Shown: positions 44,318-53,435, counted from the first letter of the stretch. The stretch is 64,000 nt of DNA from Nocardia anaemiae NBRC 100462 (GCF_001612725.1 NZ_BDAZ01000030.1:1-64000); one strand, 5' to 3'. Numbers and translations: made by a program. The notes: generated by a model from the letters alone, not told the origin.

Positions 44318-45361
44318 TCAGCGGCCCGTCTTCAGCGCGGCCAGTTGCTCAGGAGTGAGCTTGGCCTTCAGGTCGTAGAAGATGTCGGAGGCGGTGATCT
44401 TGCGGGTGATCACACCGTTGTCGGCGAACAGATTCACCACATCGGCCAAATCGGCGGCATCGGAATCGACCGGCAGCCGCGGCACGGTCGCCTCCGCCCC
44501 GACCCGCAAAGCGTCGGACAGGCGCGCACCAGTGAGCGCGCGCGGACCGGTCTGCTCGAAGACGTTCTCGAACCCGGCGGGATTGTCGTGCTGCTGAGCA
44601 GCCAGGCTCTGCAGCACTTCGAGATACTTGGCCGCGACTTCGGGCCGCTTGTCGATGATCTCGGTGCGGAACACCACCACCGAGTTGTCCTTGGAGCCGA
44701 TGCTTTGTTCGGTGGCGATCTCCACGCCGCCGTTGGCCTTGGCCTCCTGATACGGCACCAGGAACGACGCCCACGCATCGACCTTGCCGGTCGCGAACGC
44801 CGAGGCTGCGTCCTTCTGCTGCAACGGGACTCGCGTCACCTTGTCGGCCGGGATACCGGCCTGTGCCAGCGCCTTGAGCAGGATGTATTCGCCTTTGGCG
44901 GCCGGATTGACCGCGACCCGTTTGCCGACCAGATCCGCGACGGAGTGGATGCCGGAATCCTTGCCCGCGATGATGCCGCTCTGATCCTTGCCCGCCGGGT
45001 CCTGCACCGCGACGATGCGCACGGCCACATCCTTGGACAGCGCGCCGACCACTGGGCTGAACGCGGCACCGGAGACGTCGAGTTCCTTGGTGTTGAACAG
45101 TTTCAGCATGGAGCTGAATCCCGGTGTGGTGGTGACCCATTCGACCTTCGCGCCCAGCGGAGCGAGCGCCTTGTCGAAGGTGCCGTCGCGCTTGGCCACC
45201 GCCAGCGGACCGGAATTGCCGGGGTCGGCCACCTTCAGCACCAGCTCCGCCCGGGGGCCTGCCTCGGTGGCGGTTCCCGAGCCACATGCCGCCACCAGAG
45301 CAACGACAGGGGCGAGCGCGAGCGCCAGACGCCAACGGTTCGGCCTGCGCGTGCGGAACAT
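44318..45361 (-). CDS. ssuA: Sulfonate-type ABC transporter substrate-binding lipoprotein
   Basis: 347 residues from the ATG at 45361, preceded by AGAGG nine bases upstream; an ATG 14 codons earlier is less likely because it would lengthen the signal peptide. The leader is basic (RTRRPNRWR), then hydrophobic, ending in the lipobox LVAAC with lipid-modified Cys26. The rest is the SsuA/TauA/NrtA-type bilobed fold. It should capture sulfonates outside the membrane for the SsuBC-type pair. It is the first gene of an eight-gene - strand operon and is divergent from the IclR regulator. Confidence 0.9.
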   Translation of the reverse strand: MFRTRRPNRWRLALALAPVVALVAACGSGTATEAGPRAELVLKVADPGNSGPLAVAKRDGTFDKALAPLGAKVEWVTTTPGFSSMLKLFNTKELDVSGAAFSPVVGALSKDVAVRIVAVQDPAGKDQSGIIAGKDSGIHSVADLVGKRVAVNPAAKGEYILLKALAQAGIPADKVTRVPLQQKDAASAFATGKVDAWASFLVPYQEAKANGGVEIATEQSIGSKDNSVVVFRTEIIDKRPEVAAKYLEVLQSLAAQQHDNPAGFENVFEQTGPRALTGARLSDALRVGAEATVPRLPVDSDAADLADVVNLFADNGVITRKITASDIFYDLKAKLTPEQLAALKTGR

Positions 45362-45449
45362 CGTGGAACACCTCTTCCGAATCGGGGATCGAAGCCGATC
45401 CATGAGCAGCGACAGTAGGGGTGCAGCTGCGGCGTCGCGAGGTAATGCT

Positions 45450-45464
45450 TTCCGGGGATCGGAA
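45450..45464. promoter_or_regulatory. Inverted repeat TTCCG-N5-CGGAA, candidate IclR operator
   Basis: A perfect 5-bp inverted repeat with five-base spacer lies between the divergent ssuA-type and IclR genes. A TTGACA-like hexamer follows at 45468-45473. The position suggests control of both promoters. Confidence 0.5.
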
Positions 45465-45581
45465 GGATTGACAGGTACACAGCGGAAGCGTTATTGGACA
45501 CCTATTTTCGGCCGACCGGGTGAAAGCTCAACTGACGTGCCGCTTTTCGCTCACCGTGAGCAGAATCCGATCACGCCAGGG

Positions 45582-45598
45582 TTTCCACATAGCGGAAA
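45582..45598. promoter_or_regulatory. Second inverted repeat TTTCC-N7-GGAAA upstream of the IclR gene
   Basis: It shares the TTCC/GGAA half-sites with the repeat at 45450 and lies about 45 bases before the IclR start codon, as expected for autoregulation. The spacer is two bases longer. Confidence 0.4.
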
Positions 45599-45644
45599 AG
45601 CGCTGTCGGCCAGCGGCACGGCCGCGCCGTGTTACCGTCCCGGC

Positions 45645-46403
45645 GTGGAAGCTTCCGGAGTGCAGACCGTCGCCCGTGCCCTGTCTGTGCTGGACTGCTT
45701 CCGCGGCGGCGAGGAACGCGGCGTATCCGAGATCGCCCGCCAGCAGGGCCTGGCGGTCAGCACCACGCACCGGCTATTGAGCGCCCTCGTGCAGGCCGGA
45801 TTCCTGGACAAGAACGAAACCTCGAGCCGCTACCGCATGGGCGGCGCCCTGGCCGAATACGGTCAGATCGCCTACCGCCAGCACCGCATCTACCTCGCCG
45901 AACCCAGCCTCGAACAGCTCGCCGCCACCACCGGCGCCAGCGCCTCTGTCGCCATCCGCCACAGCATCCACGCCGTGCTGCTCGGCACCAGCCGCTGGCG
46001 CGACAGCGACGGCCACCGCCTCATGGGCGTTCGACTTCCCTTGCACGCCAGCGCCCTGGGCAAAGCCTTGCTCGCCTGGTCCGACACCCCCGACGACTTC
46101 CTGGCCACCCTGCCCTACGACGAAGGCACCGCCCGCTCGGTCTCCACCCCCACCGAACTGCGAGAAGAACTCACCCGCACCCGATCCCGCGGCTACGCCT
46201 ACAACGACGAAGAACTCGATCCCGACTTCCGCACCATCGGCGTGCCCATCCTCACCCCCACCGGCGACGCCCGCTTCGCCCTCGGCCTGCGCGGCCCCAC
46301 CACCCTAATGATCCCCGAGCGCCTCCCGTTCCTCGTCGAGCTGACCAAGGTGACCGCCGCCGAGATCGCCGCCCGCTTCGCCGCCGATCAGACCGGCGAA
46401 TGA
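45645..46403 (+). CDS. IclR-family transcriptional regulator
   Basis: 252 residues from the GTG at 45645; the frame is open 219 codons upstream, but that part is the antisense shadow of the transporter gene. The winged helix covers residues 5-65 (TVARALSVLDCF, VSEIARQQGLAVSTTHRLLSAL), followed by the IclR ligand-binding domain with LPLHASALGKALLAW and RGYAYNDEEL. IclR proteins bind small acids and repress or activate adjacent catabolic operons. It is divergent from the organosulfur operon across 283 bp with two inverted repeats, so it is the likely regulator of that operon. Confidence 0.9.
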   Translation: MEASGVQTVARALSVLDCFRGGEERGVSEIARQQGLAVSTTHRLLSALVQAGFLDKNETSSRYRMGGALAEYGQIAYRQHRIYLAEPSLEQLAATTGASASVAIRHSIHAVLLGTSRWRDSDGHRLMGVRLPLHASALGKALLAWSDTPDDFLATLPYDEGTARSVSTPTELREELTRTRSRGYAYNDEELDPDFRTIGVPILTPTGDARFALGLRGPTTLMIPERLPFLVELTKVTAAEIAARFAADQTGE

Positions 46404-46781
46404 CACCCGGGCGCGGGCTCGGGGAACACCTCGAAACCATCACGGTCGACGTGGACGGCGGCCAGGCTGCGCGGAGCCGCATGACACGGCGATCGGGTAC
46501 CCGGCCGCCGTGTTAGGCGACGAGGCCGCGAGGGCGCTCGCCTATGGCACCGCGACCGTTCCCGGATGGAGTCGATCACCCGCGATGGTGGGTCCACCTG
46601 CTGGACTCGTGGCGCACAGGTTCTCCTCATGACAGCGTGCCCGGTCGCCACCACCGCATCGACGCGACCCTCCCCAGACGATCGGCCCGCAGACTCGTGT
46701 GGCGACGAAAACCCTTGTGATCAAGCTGATTTCATCTCGCCGTTCGGGAACAGGCGCGCACGCGTCCAGGTTGCCCCCGGC
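46404..46781. other. 378-bp gap between the IclR and LLM genes
   Basis: The frame of the following gene is open back to 46566, but the sequence there is Arg/Thr-rich with no family similarity, so I treat it as non-coding leader. No clear promoter or hairpin was recognised. Confidence 0.5.
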
Positions 46782-47732
46782 ATGACTCTCGGAATTGCGC
46801 TCGCTGCCTCGAATTCGGGCAACTACGTCGACCAGATCGTGGCGCAGGCCCGCTCGGTCGCCGAGCTGGGTATCGGGTCAGTGTGGTTCGGACAGCGGAT
46901 GGACTACGACTCCCCCGCCCTGGCCGCCATCGTGGGCCGGGAGGTGCCGGGCCTACAGGTCGGCACCTCGGCCATCCCCGTGGTCGGCCGCCACCCGCTG
47001 CTGGTGTCCTCACAGGCACAGACCGCGCAAGCCGCGACGCACGGACGCTATCACCTGGGTCTGGCCGTCGGCTCGACGCTGGCCGCCGGTGCGTTCGGCA
47101 CCTCCTTCGATCGGCCCATTACCCGCTTACGCGAGTTCCTCACCGCGCTACGAGAATTGCTCGACACCGGCACCGCCGACTTCCACGGTGAACTGCTGAC
47201 GGTCACACCGCCGCTACCGACCGCGGTGCCCGGGGCACAACCACGCGTACCGGTGCTGGTGGCCGCGATGGGGCCGCAAGCACTACGCGTCACCGGCGAA
47301 CTCGCCGACGGCATCCTGCCGTATCTGGCGGGCCCGAAGACCCTGAGCGAGCACATCGTGCCGGTGATCACGCAGACATCGGAAACCGCACCGCGCATCA
47401 TCGCCTTCGTCCCGGCAGTCGTCACCTCCGATGTCGAGGGCACCCGTGCCACGGCAGTGCAACAGCTCGCGTTCTATGAGCAGGTGCCTTCCTATCGCAG
47501 GGTCATCGAACTCGAAGGTGCCTCGCGGGCGGCGGAACTGGCGCTCATCGGCGACGAGGACACCATCGCCGCCGGAATCCAGCGCTACTACGACGCGGGC
47601 GCCACCGAAGTCGTGCTGACCACCACGGATTTGGCCGGTCCGCACGATCAGCACCGCACCTGGGCGCTGGCCGGCGCACTCACGGCCGACCGGGCCGGTT
47701 CCCCGGCGGACGCAGCCCTGCCAGCGGTGTAG
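46782..47732 (+). CDS. LLM-class (probably F420-dependent) oxidoreductase
   Basis: 316 residues from the ATG at 46782, where the family begins with a MTLGIAL-type strand. Luciferase-like TIM-barrel features include SVWFGQRMDYD, the VGRHPLLVSSQAQTAQ helix, GRYHLGLAVGS, and the C-terminal DGILPYLAGP and VLTTTDLAG. Its pattern is closer to actinomycete F420-dependent dehydrogenase/reductase proteins than to SsuD. The redox substrate is unknown. It lies downstream of the IclR gene on the same strand and may or may not be part of the sulfur pathway. Confidence 0.85.
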   Translation: MTLGIALAASNSGNYVDQIVAQARSVAELGIGSVWFGQRMDYDSPALAAIVGREVPGLQVGTSAIPVVGRHPLLVSSQAQTAQAATHGRYHLGLAVGSTLAAGAFGTSFDRPITRLREFLTALRELLDTGTADFHGELLTVTPPLPTAVPGAQPRVPVLVAAMGPQALRVTGELADGILPYLAGPKTLSEHIVPVITQTSETAPRIIAFVPAVVTSDVEGTRATAVQQLAFYEQVPSYRRVIELEGASRAAELALIGDEDTIAAGIQRYYDAGATEVVLTTTDLAGPHDQHRTWALAGALTADRAGSPADAALPAV

Positions 47733-48256
47733 CGTCGCGCGATCGGCGAGCTCAGCCCCGGCTCTGCCGACATCCTCGATCGTCAGAGCCTGGCCACCCA
47801 AGGCTCGACGAATCAGTTCGGCTTGCACTACGGATATGGCGTCGTTGCCATGCACCGCGGCGATCTCGCCAAGTCGGAGCACTTCGTGCGGGTGGCCGCC
47901 GAAGCCGGGCAGGTCCATGCCATGGACTGCCTCGGGCAACTATTGTCGAAACGCTCGGAGTCCGAGGAGTGGTTCCGAAAGCGATCAACGCCGGGCACTA
48001 CAACGCCGTCACCGGAATGACAGCGTTACTGCTGCCGCGCGATCGCGTCGATGAGGCCCTCATGTGGCTGGAGATCGGCGCATATGAAGCGGACGCGGAC
48101 GCGATGTCGATGCTGGGCGGCGTGTTGACCGAGTGCGGCCAGCCACAGCGCGGGCAATGGTGGCAACAACAAGCAGAACAGCTGTATCAAACCAAACGCA
48201 TCAGCTACCCCGCCAAGACGTTATCGGCGTCTGCGTCGGTCACATTGTTCGGCTAG
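47733..48256 (+). pseudogene. Decayed Sel1/TPR-repeat protein gene
   Basis: Two adjacent frames together read as one repeat protein. The first part runs LHYGYGVVAMHRGDLAKSEHFVR and HAMDCLGQLL up to EEWFRK near 47970. The second continues in another frame as AINAGHYNAVTGM, ALMWLEIGAYEADADAMSMLG and QWWQQQAEQLY to the stop at 48256. The [AG].[AE]G...A spacing is that of Sel1 repeats. Adding one G at about 47975 would restore one frame, and no good start is visible upstream, directly after the LLM stop. A fragment of a larger gene is likely. Confidence 0.65.
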
Positions 48257-48333
48257 ATCTCGGCTACACCGATTACTTTCGGGTGAATCTGTCGTCGATA
48301 CCTCTGGGTATACCGACAGACAGGAGTCCAGGC

Positions 48334-49197
48334 ATGACGAGACCGTTTCGATTGGGCGTGACCTCGGTGCGGGCCAACGGTGTGGATCTCGGCATCGAGA
48401 GCTTCGGCCGCGAGGACGATCCGCTGGTCCTATTGGTCGGCGGCACAACGATGTTGTCCTGGCCCGATGGGCTGTGCGAGCGGCTCGCGTCGGGCGGGCG
48501 GCGCGTGGTCCGCTACGACCTGCGAGACTCCGGCGCGTCGACGACCCTCGACCCGGAGAATCCGGCCTACGACCTGCGAGATCTCTCCGCCGACGCGGCC
48601 GCGCTGGTCGAGGTGCTCGGTGCCGGGACCGCCCATCTCGGTGGAGTCGGCGTCGGTGGGATGGTCGCTCAGGTCGCCGCGCTGGACTACCCGGAGGTGT
48701 TCTGCGCACTGACCCTCGTCGGCACTCGGCCGGTGGCGCCGGGCCCGGTCGACGAGGACCTGCCCGATCACGACCCCGCGGTCATGGGCGCGCTGTTCTC
48801 CCACCCGCTGCCGGACTGGACCGACCGGGACGCCGTCGCGGCGTTCGCCGCCTCGGCGGCCGAGCCGTTGGGCAACGATCCGCAGCAGGCACGGGCGAGC
48901 GCGGCCCGGATCTGGGACCGGACGCCGTCGAGCAATCCCGCGGTACACCAGGCGAACCAGCTCGGGATGGTCTTCTCCCGGATCGACTGCGCCCCGCGCT
49001 GGCGGGAGCGGCTCGGTGAGCTCGACGTGCCCACCCTCGTGGTGCACGGTCGCGCCGACCCGTTCTTCCCGGTCGGCAACGGCGAGGTCCTCGCCGCCGA
49101 AATCCCTGGGGCGCGACTGCTCGTCCTCGACAACATGGGTACCGCTCTGCGCCCCGCCGCGGCCGACCAGGTCGCCGCCGCCATGCTGGCCCTATAA
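48334..49197 (+). CDS. Alpha/beta-hydrolase-fold protein with catalytic Ser and His missing
   Basis: 287 residues from the ATG at 48334, with AGGAG seven bases upstream. The fold is clear and close to aclacinomycin-methylesterase-like hydrolases (YDLRDSGAST, DAAALVEVLGAG, VVHGRADPFFP). But the nucleophile elbow reads GGVGVGG, with Gly106 where GxSxG has Ser, and the usual GMGH at the C-terminus reads NMGT, so the His is gone too. Only the Asp region remains. The gene is intact in frame, so this looks like a preserved non-catalytic relative rather than decay. Its partner or ligand is unknown. Confidence 0.85.
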   Translation: MTRPFRLGVTSVRANGVDLGIESFGREDDPLVLLVGGTTMLSWPDGLCERLASGGRRVVRYDLRDSGASTTLDPENPAYDLRDLSADAAALVEVLGAGTAHLGGVGVGGMVAQVAALDYPEVFCALTLVGTRPVAPGPVDEDLPDHDPAVMGALFSHPLPDWTDRDAVAAFAASAAEPLGNDPQQARASAARIWDRTPSSNPAVHQANQLGMVFSRIDCAPRWRERLGELDVPTLVVHGRADPFFPVGNGEVLAAEIPGARLLVLDNMGTALRPAAADQVAAAMLAL

Positions 49198-49461
49198 CCG
49201 CCCGACTGGCAAGCATCGTGAGCCGACGGAACGACGAGTCGGTTCTCGTCCCCCACCCCGATCCTGTCATCCATGTCGATCTCGGAGTCGAGGAGATCGT
49301 TGCCCTCAATGGGCTCGAGGCTCACCACATCTGGATCGCATACTCGACCGCTGAGGGGATGGTGGTAGTCAGGGTCGATGGTGACGATCACATCCGCGGA
49401 GGGACCTCGGTTCGGCCAGTTCGACTTATGGCCGTCGCCCGCCACCGAAGCACCCGATCCG

Positions 49462-50418
49462 TCACCGACCTTTGACCAGCTCGGCGGCCGCCGGCGGATC
49501 CGCTCCGCGGCGGCCGCAGGTCAGCGCTGCGACCAGGGTGGCCTCGTCGAGAATGGCGGTGAGGTCGTGTTTCGGGATGGCACGCAAGGCTTCTCGATAT
49601 GCGGCGCCGAGCAGATGGCGAGTGCGCAGACCGGCGAGGATGCCTGCCGTGAAAGCGTCTCCGGCGCCGACCGTGTCGATCACCTCGACAGGGTGGCCGG
49701 GGCGATGGATGGGGGTGGCGTCTGCGGCGGTGGCGGCGAGTGCGCCGTCGGGGCCAAGTGTCACGATCACGAGAGCAGGGCCGCGGGCGGACCAGTCGGC
49801 GACCACCTCCTCGGGGCGACGGCCAGGGTACAGCCAGGACAGATCCTCGCCGCTGGCCTTCACAATGTCGGCGCGGGCGAGCATGGCGTGTACTCGGTCC
49901 AGGGTGTTGTCTCGAATCATCAACTGCGGGCGGAAATTCGGGTCGTAGCTGATGGTGGCGGTCGACCGGGCACGGTCCACCAGGCGGGTCAAGGCGTCGG
50001 CGCCAGGGGGCACGGTCAGCGCCAGTGAGCCGGTGTGCAAGGCCAGCACGTTGCCGTCGAGAGCGGTGGACAGTTCGGAGTCGGTCCACTGCCAGTCGGC
50101 CGTACCATCGACGCGAAAGTCATAGTGCGCCATGCCATCTGGGTCGACATCGACAATCGCCAGTGAGGTCGGCTCGGTGGCATTCACAATATAGTCGAGG
50201 GCGACCGCGTTGTCCCGCAGGTGTTTTCGGATGCGATGGCCCAGCGGGTCGCCACCCAAGCGGGCCAGCATCCGCACCGGCACGCCGAGCCGGGCCAAGC
50301 CGACGGCCACATTCGCGGGGCTGCCGCCGGGCACCGCCTGGAAGCGATCGGGGGCGTCGGCGGGCACCAGATCCACCAGTGCCTCCCCCGCGACCGCGAT
50401 CAGGCCATGCCCGGCCAT
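49462..50418 (-). CDS. PfkB-family carbohydrate kinase (fructokinase-like)
   Basis: 318 residues from the ATG at 50418; a GTG six codons upstream is a possible alternative that would overlap the ATPase gene. Ribokinase-family signature 1 is PGGSPANVAVGLARLG and signature 2 is DTVGAGDAFTAGIL, with the catalytic Asp. It should phosphorylate a sugar with ATP in the cytosol. Last gene of the operon after a FrcA/RbsA-like ATPase, so the imported sugar, probably fructose or a related ketose, is trapped by this kinase. The exact sugar is inferred. Confidence 0.9.
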   Translation of the reverse strand: MAGHGLIAVAGEALVDLVPADAPDRFQAVPGGSPANVAVGLARLGVPVRMLARLGGDPLGHRIRKHLRDNAVALDYIVNATEPTSLAIVDVDPDGMAHYDFRVDGTADWQWTDSELSTALDGNVLALHTGSLALTVPPGADALTRLVDRARSTATISYDPNFRPQLMIRDNTLDRVHAMLARADIVKASGEDLSWLYPGRRPEEVVADWSARGPALVIVTLGPDGALAATAADATPIHRPGHPVEVIDTVGAGDAFTAGILAGLRTRHLLGAAYREALRAIPKHDLTAILDEATLVAALTCGRRGADPPAAAELVKGR

Positions 50419-50422
50419 GGCC

Positions 50423-51247
50423 TCAGTGGTGGACACGGTTGTTGTCGACCTCCGCACCGGCCATCGCACCGGTCATGATCGCCACCGCATCGGACATGGA
50501 GAACTCGTGCGGGCGAATCACCGCGACCCGGCGGCCGAGCCGCTGGATGTGCACCCGGTCGGCGATCTCGAACACGTTCGGCATATTGTGGCTGATCACG
50601 ATGACCGCCAAACCGCGGTCGCGGACCTCGCGGATCAGATCGAGCACCATACCCGTCTCCTTGACACCCAGCGCCGCCGTGGGCTCGTCCATAATCACCA
50701 CATGCCGCGCGAAGGCCGCGCTGCGCGCGACCGCGACCCCCTGGCGCTGACCGCCGGACAGTGTCTCCACCGCTTGCTTCATAGATCGGATCCCGATCTT
50801 CAGATTCGACATGTGCTGCTGCGATTCTCGCACCATGTGATCCTTGTCGATCATCCGGAGCACCGAGCCGAGGATGCCACGGCGGCGCAGTTCCCGGCCC
50901 AGGAACAGGTTGTCTGCGATATCCAGGGCTGGTGCCACCGCCAGATCCTGATAGACGGTCTCGATACCGGCCCGGCGGGCGTCGGTCGGGCGCCGGAAGC
51001 GCACCCGTCTGCCATCGAGCAGGATCTCACCCTCGTCCGGGATCAGTGCCCCGGACAGTGCCTTGATCAGCGAGGATTTCCCAGCGCCGTTGTCGCCGAT
51101 GACCGCGAGGATCTCGTTCGGCAGCAGATCGAAATCCGCACCGTCGAGCGCGATAACCTGACCGTAGCGTTTTACCAGGCCCTTTGCCTGCAGAACCGGC
51201 TGTATCGCGGCCTGAGCTCCGTCGTCTGCGGTGGCTGTCTCACTCAT
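50423..51247 (-). CDS. frcA: Sugar ABC transporter ATP-binding protein, FrcA-like
   Basis: 274 residues with a single ABC domain: Walker A GDNGAGKSS, signature LSGGQRQGVAVARS, Walker B VIMDEPTAAL and H-loop VISHN. Most ribose/xylose-type ATPases carry two tandem domains, while the one-domain form is typical of FrcA. Its ATG overlaps the permease stop, and the kinase start follows a few bases after its own stop. Confidence 0.88.
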   Translation of the reverse strand: MSETATADDGAQAAIQPVLQAKGLVKRYGQVIALDGADFDLLPNEILAVIGDNGAGKSSLIKALSGALIPDEGEILLDGRRVRFRRPTDARRAGIETVYQDLAVAPALDIADNLFLGRELRRRGILGSVLRMIDKDHMVRESQQHMSNLKIGIRSMKQAVETLSGGQRQGVAVARSAAFARHVVIMDEPTAALGVKETGMVLDLIREVRDRGLAVIVISHNMPNVFEIADRVHIQRLGRRVAVIRPHEFSMSDAVAIMTGAMAGAEVDNNRVHH

Positions 51248-52242
51248 TTCTGCCTCCTGCGGTTGAACTGATCCACGGCCACCGCAGCGATCACAAGGAT
51301 GCCGGTGATCAGCGTCTGATAGATCGACGGCACCCCCGTCAACTGCAGGCCGTTACGGATGATGCCGACAATGAGCGCGCCGAGCAGGGTGCCGATCACG
51401 CTGCCACGGCCGCCGAACAGGCTGGTGCCGCCGAGCACCACGGCGGTGATCGAGTCCAGATTGTCGGTCTGGCCGGCATTGGGGTCGCCGACGCCGGTAC
51501 GGGCTACCAGCAGCAGCGCCGCCAAGCCATAGAACAGGCCCGCGACTGTGTAGACGGCGAGAAGCACACGGCGGGTGTCGATGCCGCTGAGCCGCGCCGC
51601 CTCCGGGTTGTTACCGACGGCGTAGACGTGCCGCCCTGCCGCGGTCAGCCGCAGCACGTACCAGGTGATCGCGAACAACACCAGCATGGCCACCGACCCG
51701 TAGGTGATGTCGGTATCGCCCAGCGGAAATGTCTTGTCGAAGAACGTGAGTGCGTCCGGCAGACCCGAAATCGTCTGCTCCTGCGAGTAGATGTGGGTGA
51801 GCGCGAACGCGATGCCGTACGTGCCGAGAGTGACGATGAACGGTGGCAATTTGATCAAGCTCACCAGTGTGCCGTTGAGCAATCCGAACGCGGCAGTCAG
51901 CACAAGCCCGAGCAGAATCGCCAGCGGCACAGGCAAACCCGTGTCGACGGCCAGCTTGGTGATCGCGATGTTGCCCAGCGCCATCACCGCACCATTGGAC
52001 AGATCGATACCGGCGGTGAGGATGATCAGCGTCTGGCCGATCGCCAGCGTGCCGACCACCATCACCTGCTGCACGATCAGCGAGAAGTTGTCACCCGCCA
52101 GGAACCGGTCGGACTGGGCGGTGAAATACACCACCGCGATCAGGATCGCGATCACCGGTCCGATGTTCGGCACCGATAGAATCCGGTTCAGCGCCGACTG
52201 TTTCGGCTCCGGTGGCGCGGGAGATGTTGCGGTTGCGGTCAT
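51244..52242 (-). CDS. frcC: Sugar ABC transporter permease, FrcC/RbsC-like
   Basis: 332 residues with eight to ten predicted membrane segments, matching the BPD_transp_2 family. It contains AGIDLSNGAVMALG and VLGGTSLFGGRGSVIGTLLGA, the family signature near the cytoplasmic loop. It forms the membrane channel for sugar import, with the lipoprotein and ATPase of the same operon. The end overlaps the ATPase start. Confidence 0.9.
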   Translation of the reverse strand: MTATATSPAPPEPKQSALNRILSVPNIGPVIAILIAVVYFTAQSDRFLAGDNFSLIVQQVMVVGTLAIGQTLIILTAGIDLSNGAVMALGNIAITKLAVDTGLPVPLAILLGLVLTAAFGLLNGTLVSLIKLPPFIVTLGTYGIAFALTHIYSQEQTISGLPDALTFFDKTFPLGDTDITYGSVAMLVLFAITWYVLRLTAAGRHVYAVGNNPEAARLSGIDTRRVLLAVYTVAGLFYGLAALLLVARTGVGDPNAGQTDNLDSITAVVLGGTSLFGGRGSVIGTLLGALIVGIIRNGLQLTGVPSIYQTLITGILVIAAVAVDQFNRRRQK

Positions 52243-52363
52243 GCGAATCCTCGCTCATCGACGAAATCAGGTGGACCGGGCCGAGCGCACACCGCGACGA
52301 CGAGGGCGGTCACCGTCCCGGCATACGTCGCAGCGTGATTCGCCGTCCCGGTGTGCTCTTCCC

Positions 52364-52380
52364 CCGCTGGGGCCCGGCGG
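52364..52380. other. Short GC-rich inverted repeat between binding-protein and permease genes
   Basis: CCGC...GCGG with an inner GGG/CCC lies three bases beyond the binding-protein stop in a 141-bp gap. Such elements often lower downstream expression so that binding protein exceeds permease; this role is inferred. Confidence 0.4.
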
Positions 52381-52383
52381 TTC

Positions 52384-53409
52384 TCAGCCCCAGCAGTTGT
52401 CCAGGCCGTACTGCACGTCCTTGGAGTCGACGCCGGGCTGTGGCTTGGCGGTGATCAGCGTGACGCCGGTGTCGGTGTACCCGCTGGTCTTGTTGCCGTT
52501 CTTGGCGTAATCGACGATCGCCTGCACGCCCGCACTGGCCATCTTCAGCGGGTACTGCTGCGAGGTCGCGGCGATCTTGCCGTCGCGGACCGCCTGCACG
52601 CCGGTGCACCCACCGTCGACGGAGACGATCAGCGCCTGGTTCTCCTTGCCGGCGGTCTTCAGCGCGGTGTAGGCACCCAGCGCGGACGGCTCGTTGATGG
52701 TGTAGACCAGGTTGATGTCCGGATCCTTCTGCAGGCAGGTTTCCATCGCCGTCTGCGACTTCGCCTGGTCACCCTGAGCGGGCTGCGCACATACCACGTT
52801 CGGTGCGGTGACGTACTGCGTCATGTCCGCAGTGGCCTGCGCGGCGCCGTAACCGGACAGGAATCCGTTGTGCCGCAATACGCCGACGGTGACGCCGGGG
52901 TTGAGGTCGATCATCGCGATCTTCACCGGCTTGTCACCCTGGACAGCCTTGGCATAGTTGCCGATCAACTGACCGGCGGTGAAGTTATTGGTGGCGAACA
53001 GCGCGTCGACCGCACTCTGCGGATCGGTCGGGGTGTCGAGGGCGATCACTTCGACTCCCTTGGCACGAGCCTTCTCGACCGCGGGGACGATCGCCTTGGT
53101 ATCGCTGGCGGTGAGCAGGATGCCCTTGGCTCCCGCATTGACCATGTTCTCGATCGCCGTCACCTGGCTGGCGTTGTCACCATCGAACTTGCCTGCGGCC
53201 GTGAGCAATTTGACGCCAGCGGCATCGGCCTGTTTCTGGGCACCCTCCTTCATCTTCACGAAGAAGGGGTTGGTGTCGGTCTTGGTGATGAGCCCGACGA
53301 CGACCTGGCCGTTGTTGTTGCTCGACCCCTTGCCGCACGCGACGGCGGAGAAGGCCAGGGAGGTGACCGCGAAACAGACGGCGGCGATGCGGACGACACG
53401 AGAGGACAT
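52384..53409 (-). CDS. frcB: Sugar ABC transporter substrate-binding lipoprotein, FrcB-like
   Basis: 341 residues with a signal peptide ending in the lipobox FSAVAC (Cys25), a Gly/Ser/Asn linker and a periplasmic-binding-protein-like I fold (VVVGLITKTDTNPFFVKMKEG at the first strand, key residues TNPFF). The pattern fits the FrcB/RbsB group; fructose is a guess supported by the one-domain ATPase and the PfkB kinase in the same operon. AGGAGA sits six bases before the ATG. It is the first gene, divergent from the LacI regulator. Confidence 0.9.
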   Translation of the reverse strand: MSSRVVRIAAVCFAVTSLAFSAVACGKGSSNNNGQVVVGLITKTDTNPFFVKMKEGAQKQADAAGVKLLTAAGKFDGDNASQVTAIENMVNAGAKGILLTASDTKAIVPAVEKARAKGVEVIALDTPTDPQSAVDALFATNNFTAGQLIGNYAKAVQGDKPVKIAMIDLNPGVTVGVLRHNGFLSGYGAAQATADMTQYVTAPNVVCAQPAQGDQAKSQTAMETCLQKDPDINLVYTINEPSALGAYTALKTAGKENQALIVSVDGGCTGVQAVRDGKIAATSQQYPLKMASAGVQAIVDYAKNGNKTSGYTDTGVTLITAKPQPGVDSKDVQYGLDNCWG

Positions 53410-53435
53410 CGGTGTTCTCCTGCAGGTACTACGTA

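Noticed and set aside
44988..45644. N-terminal extension of the IclR gene
   Set aside because: It lies antisense over the SsuA-type lipoprotein gene and is Ser/Arg-rich; the IclR family begins at about the GTG at 45645.
49218..49475. Small + strand ORF between the hydrolase-like gene and the kinase gene
   Set aside because: No ribosome-binding site, no family pattern, and an equally good frame on the opposite strand; treated as a convergent intergenic region.
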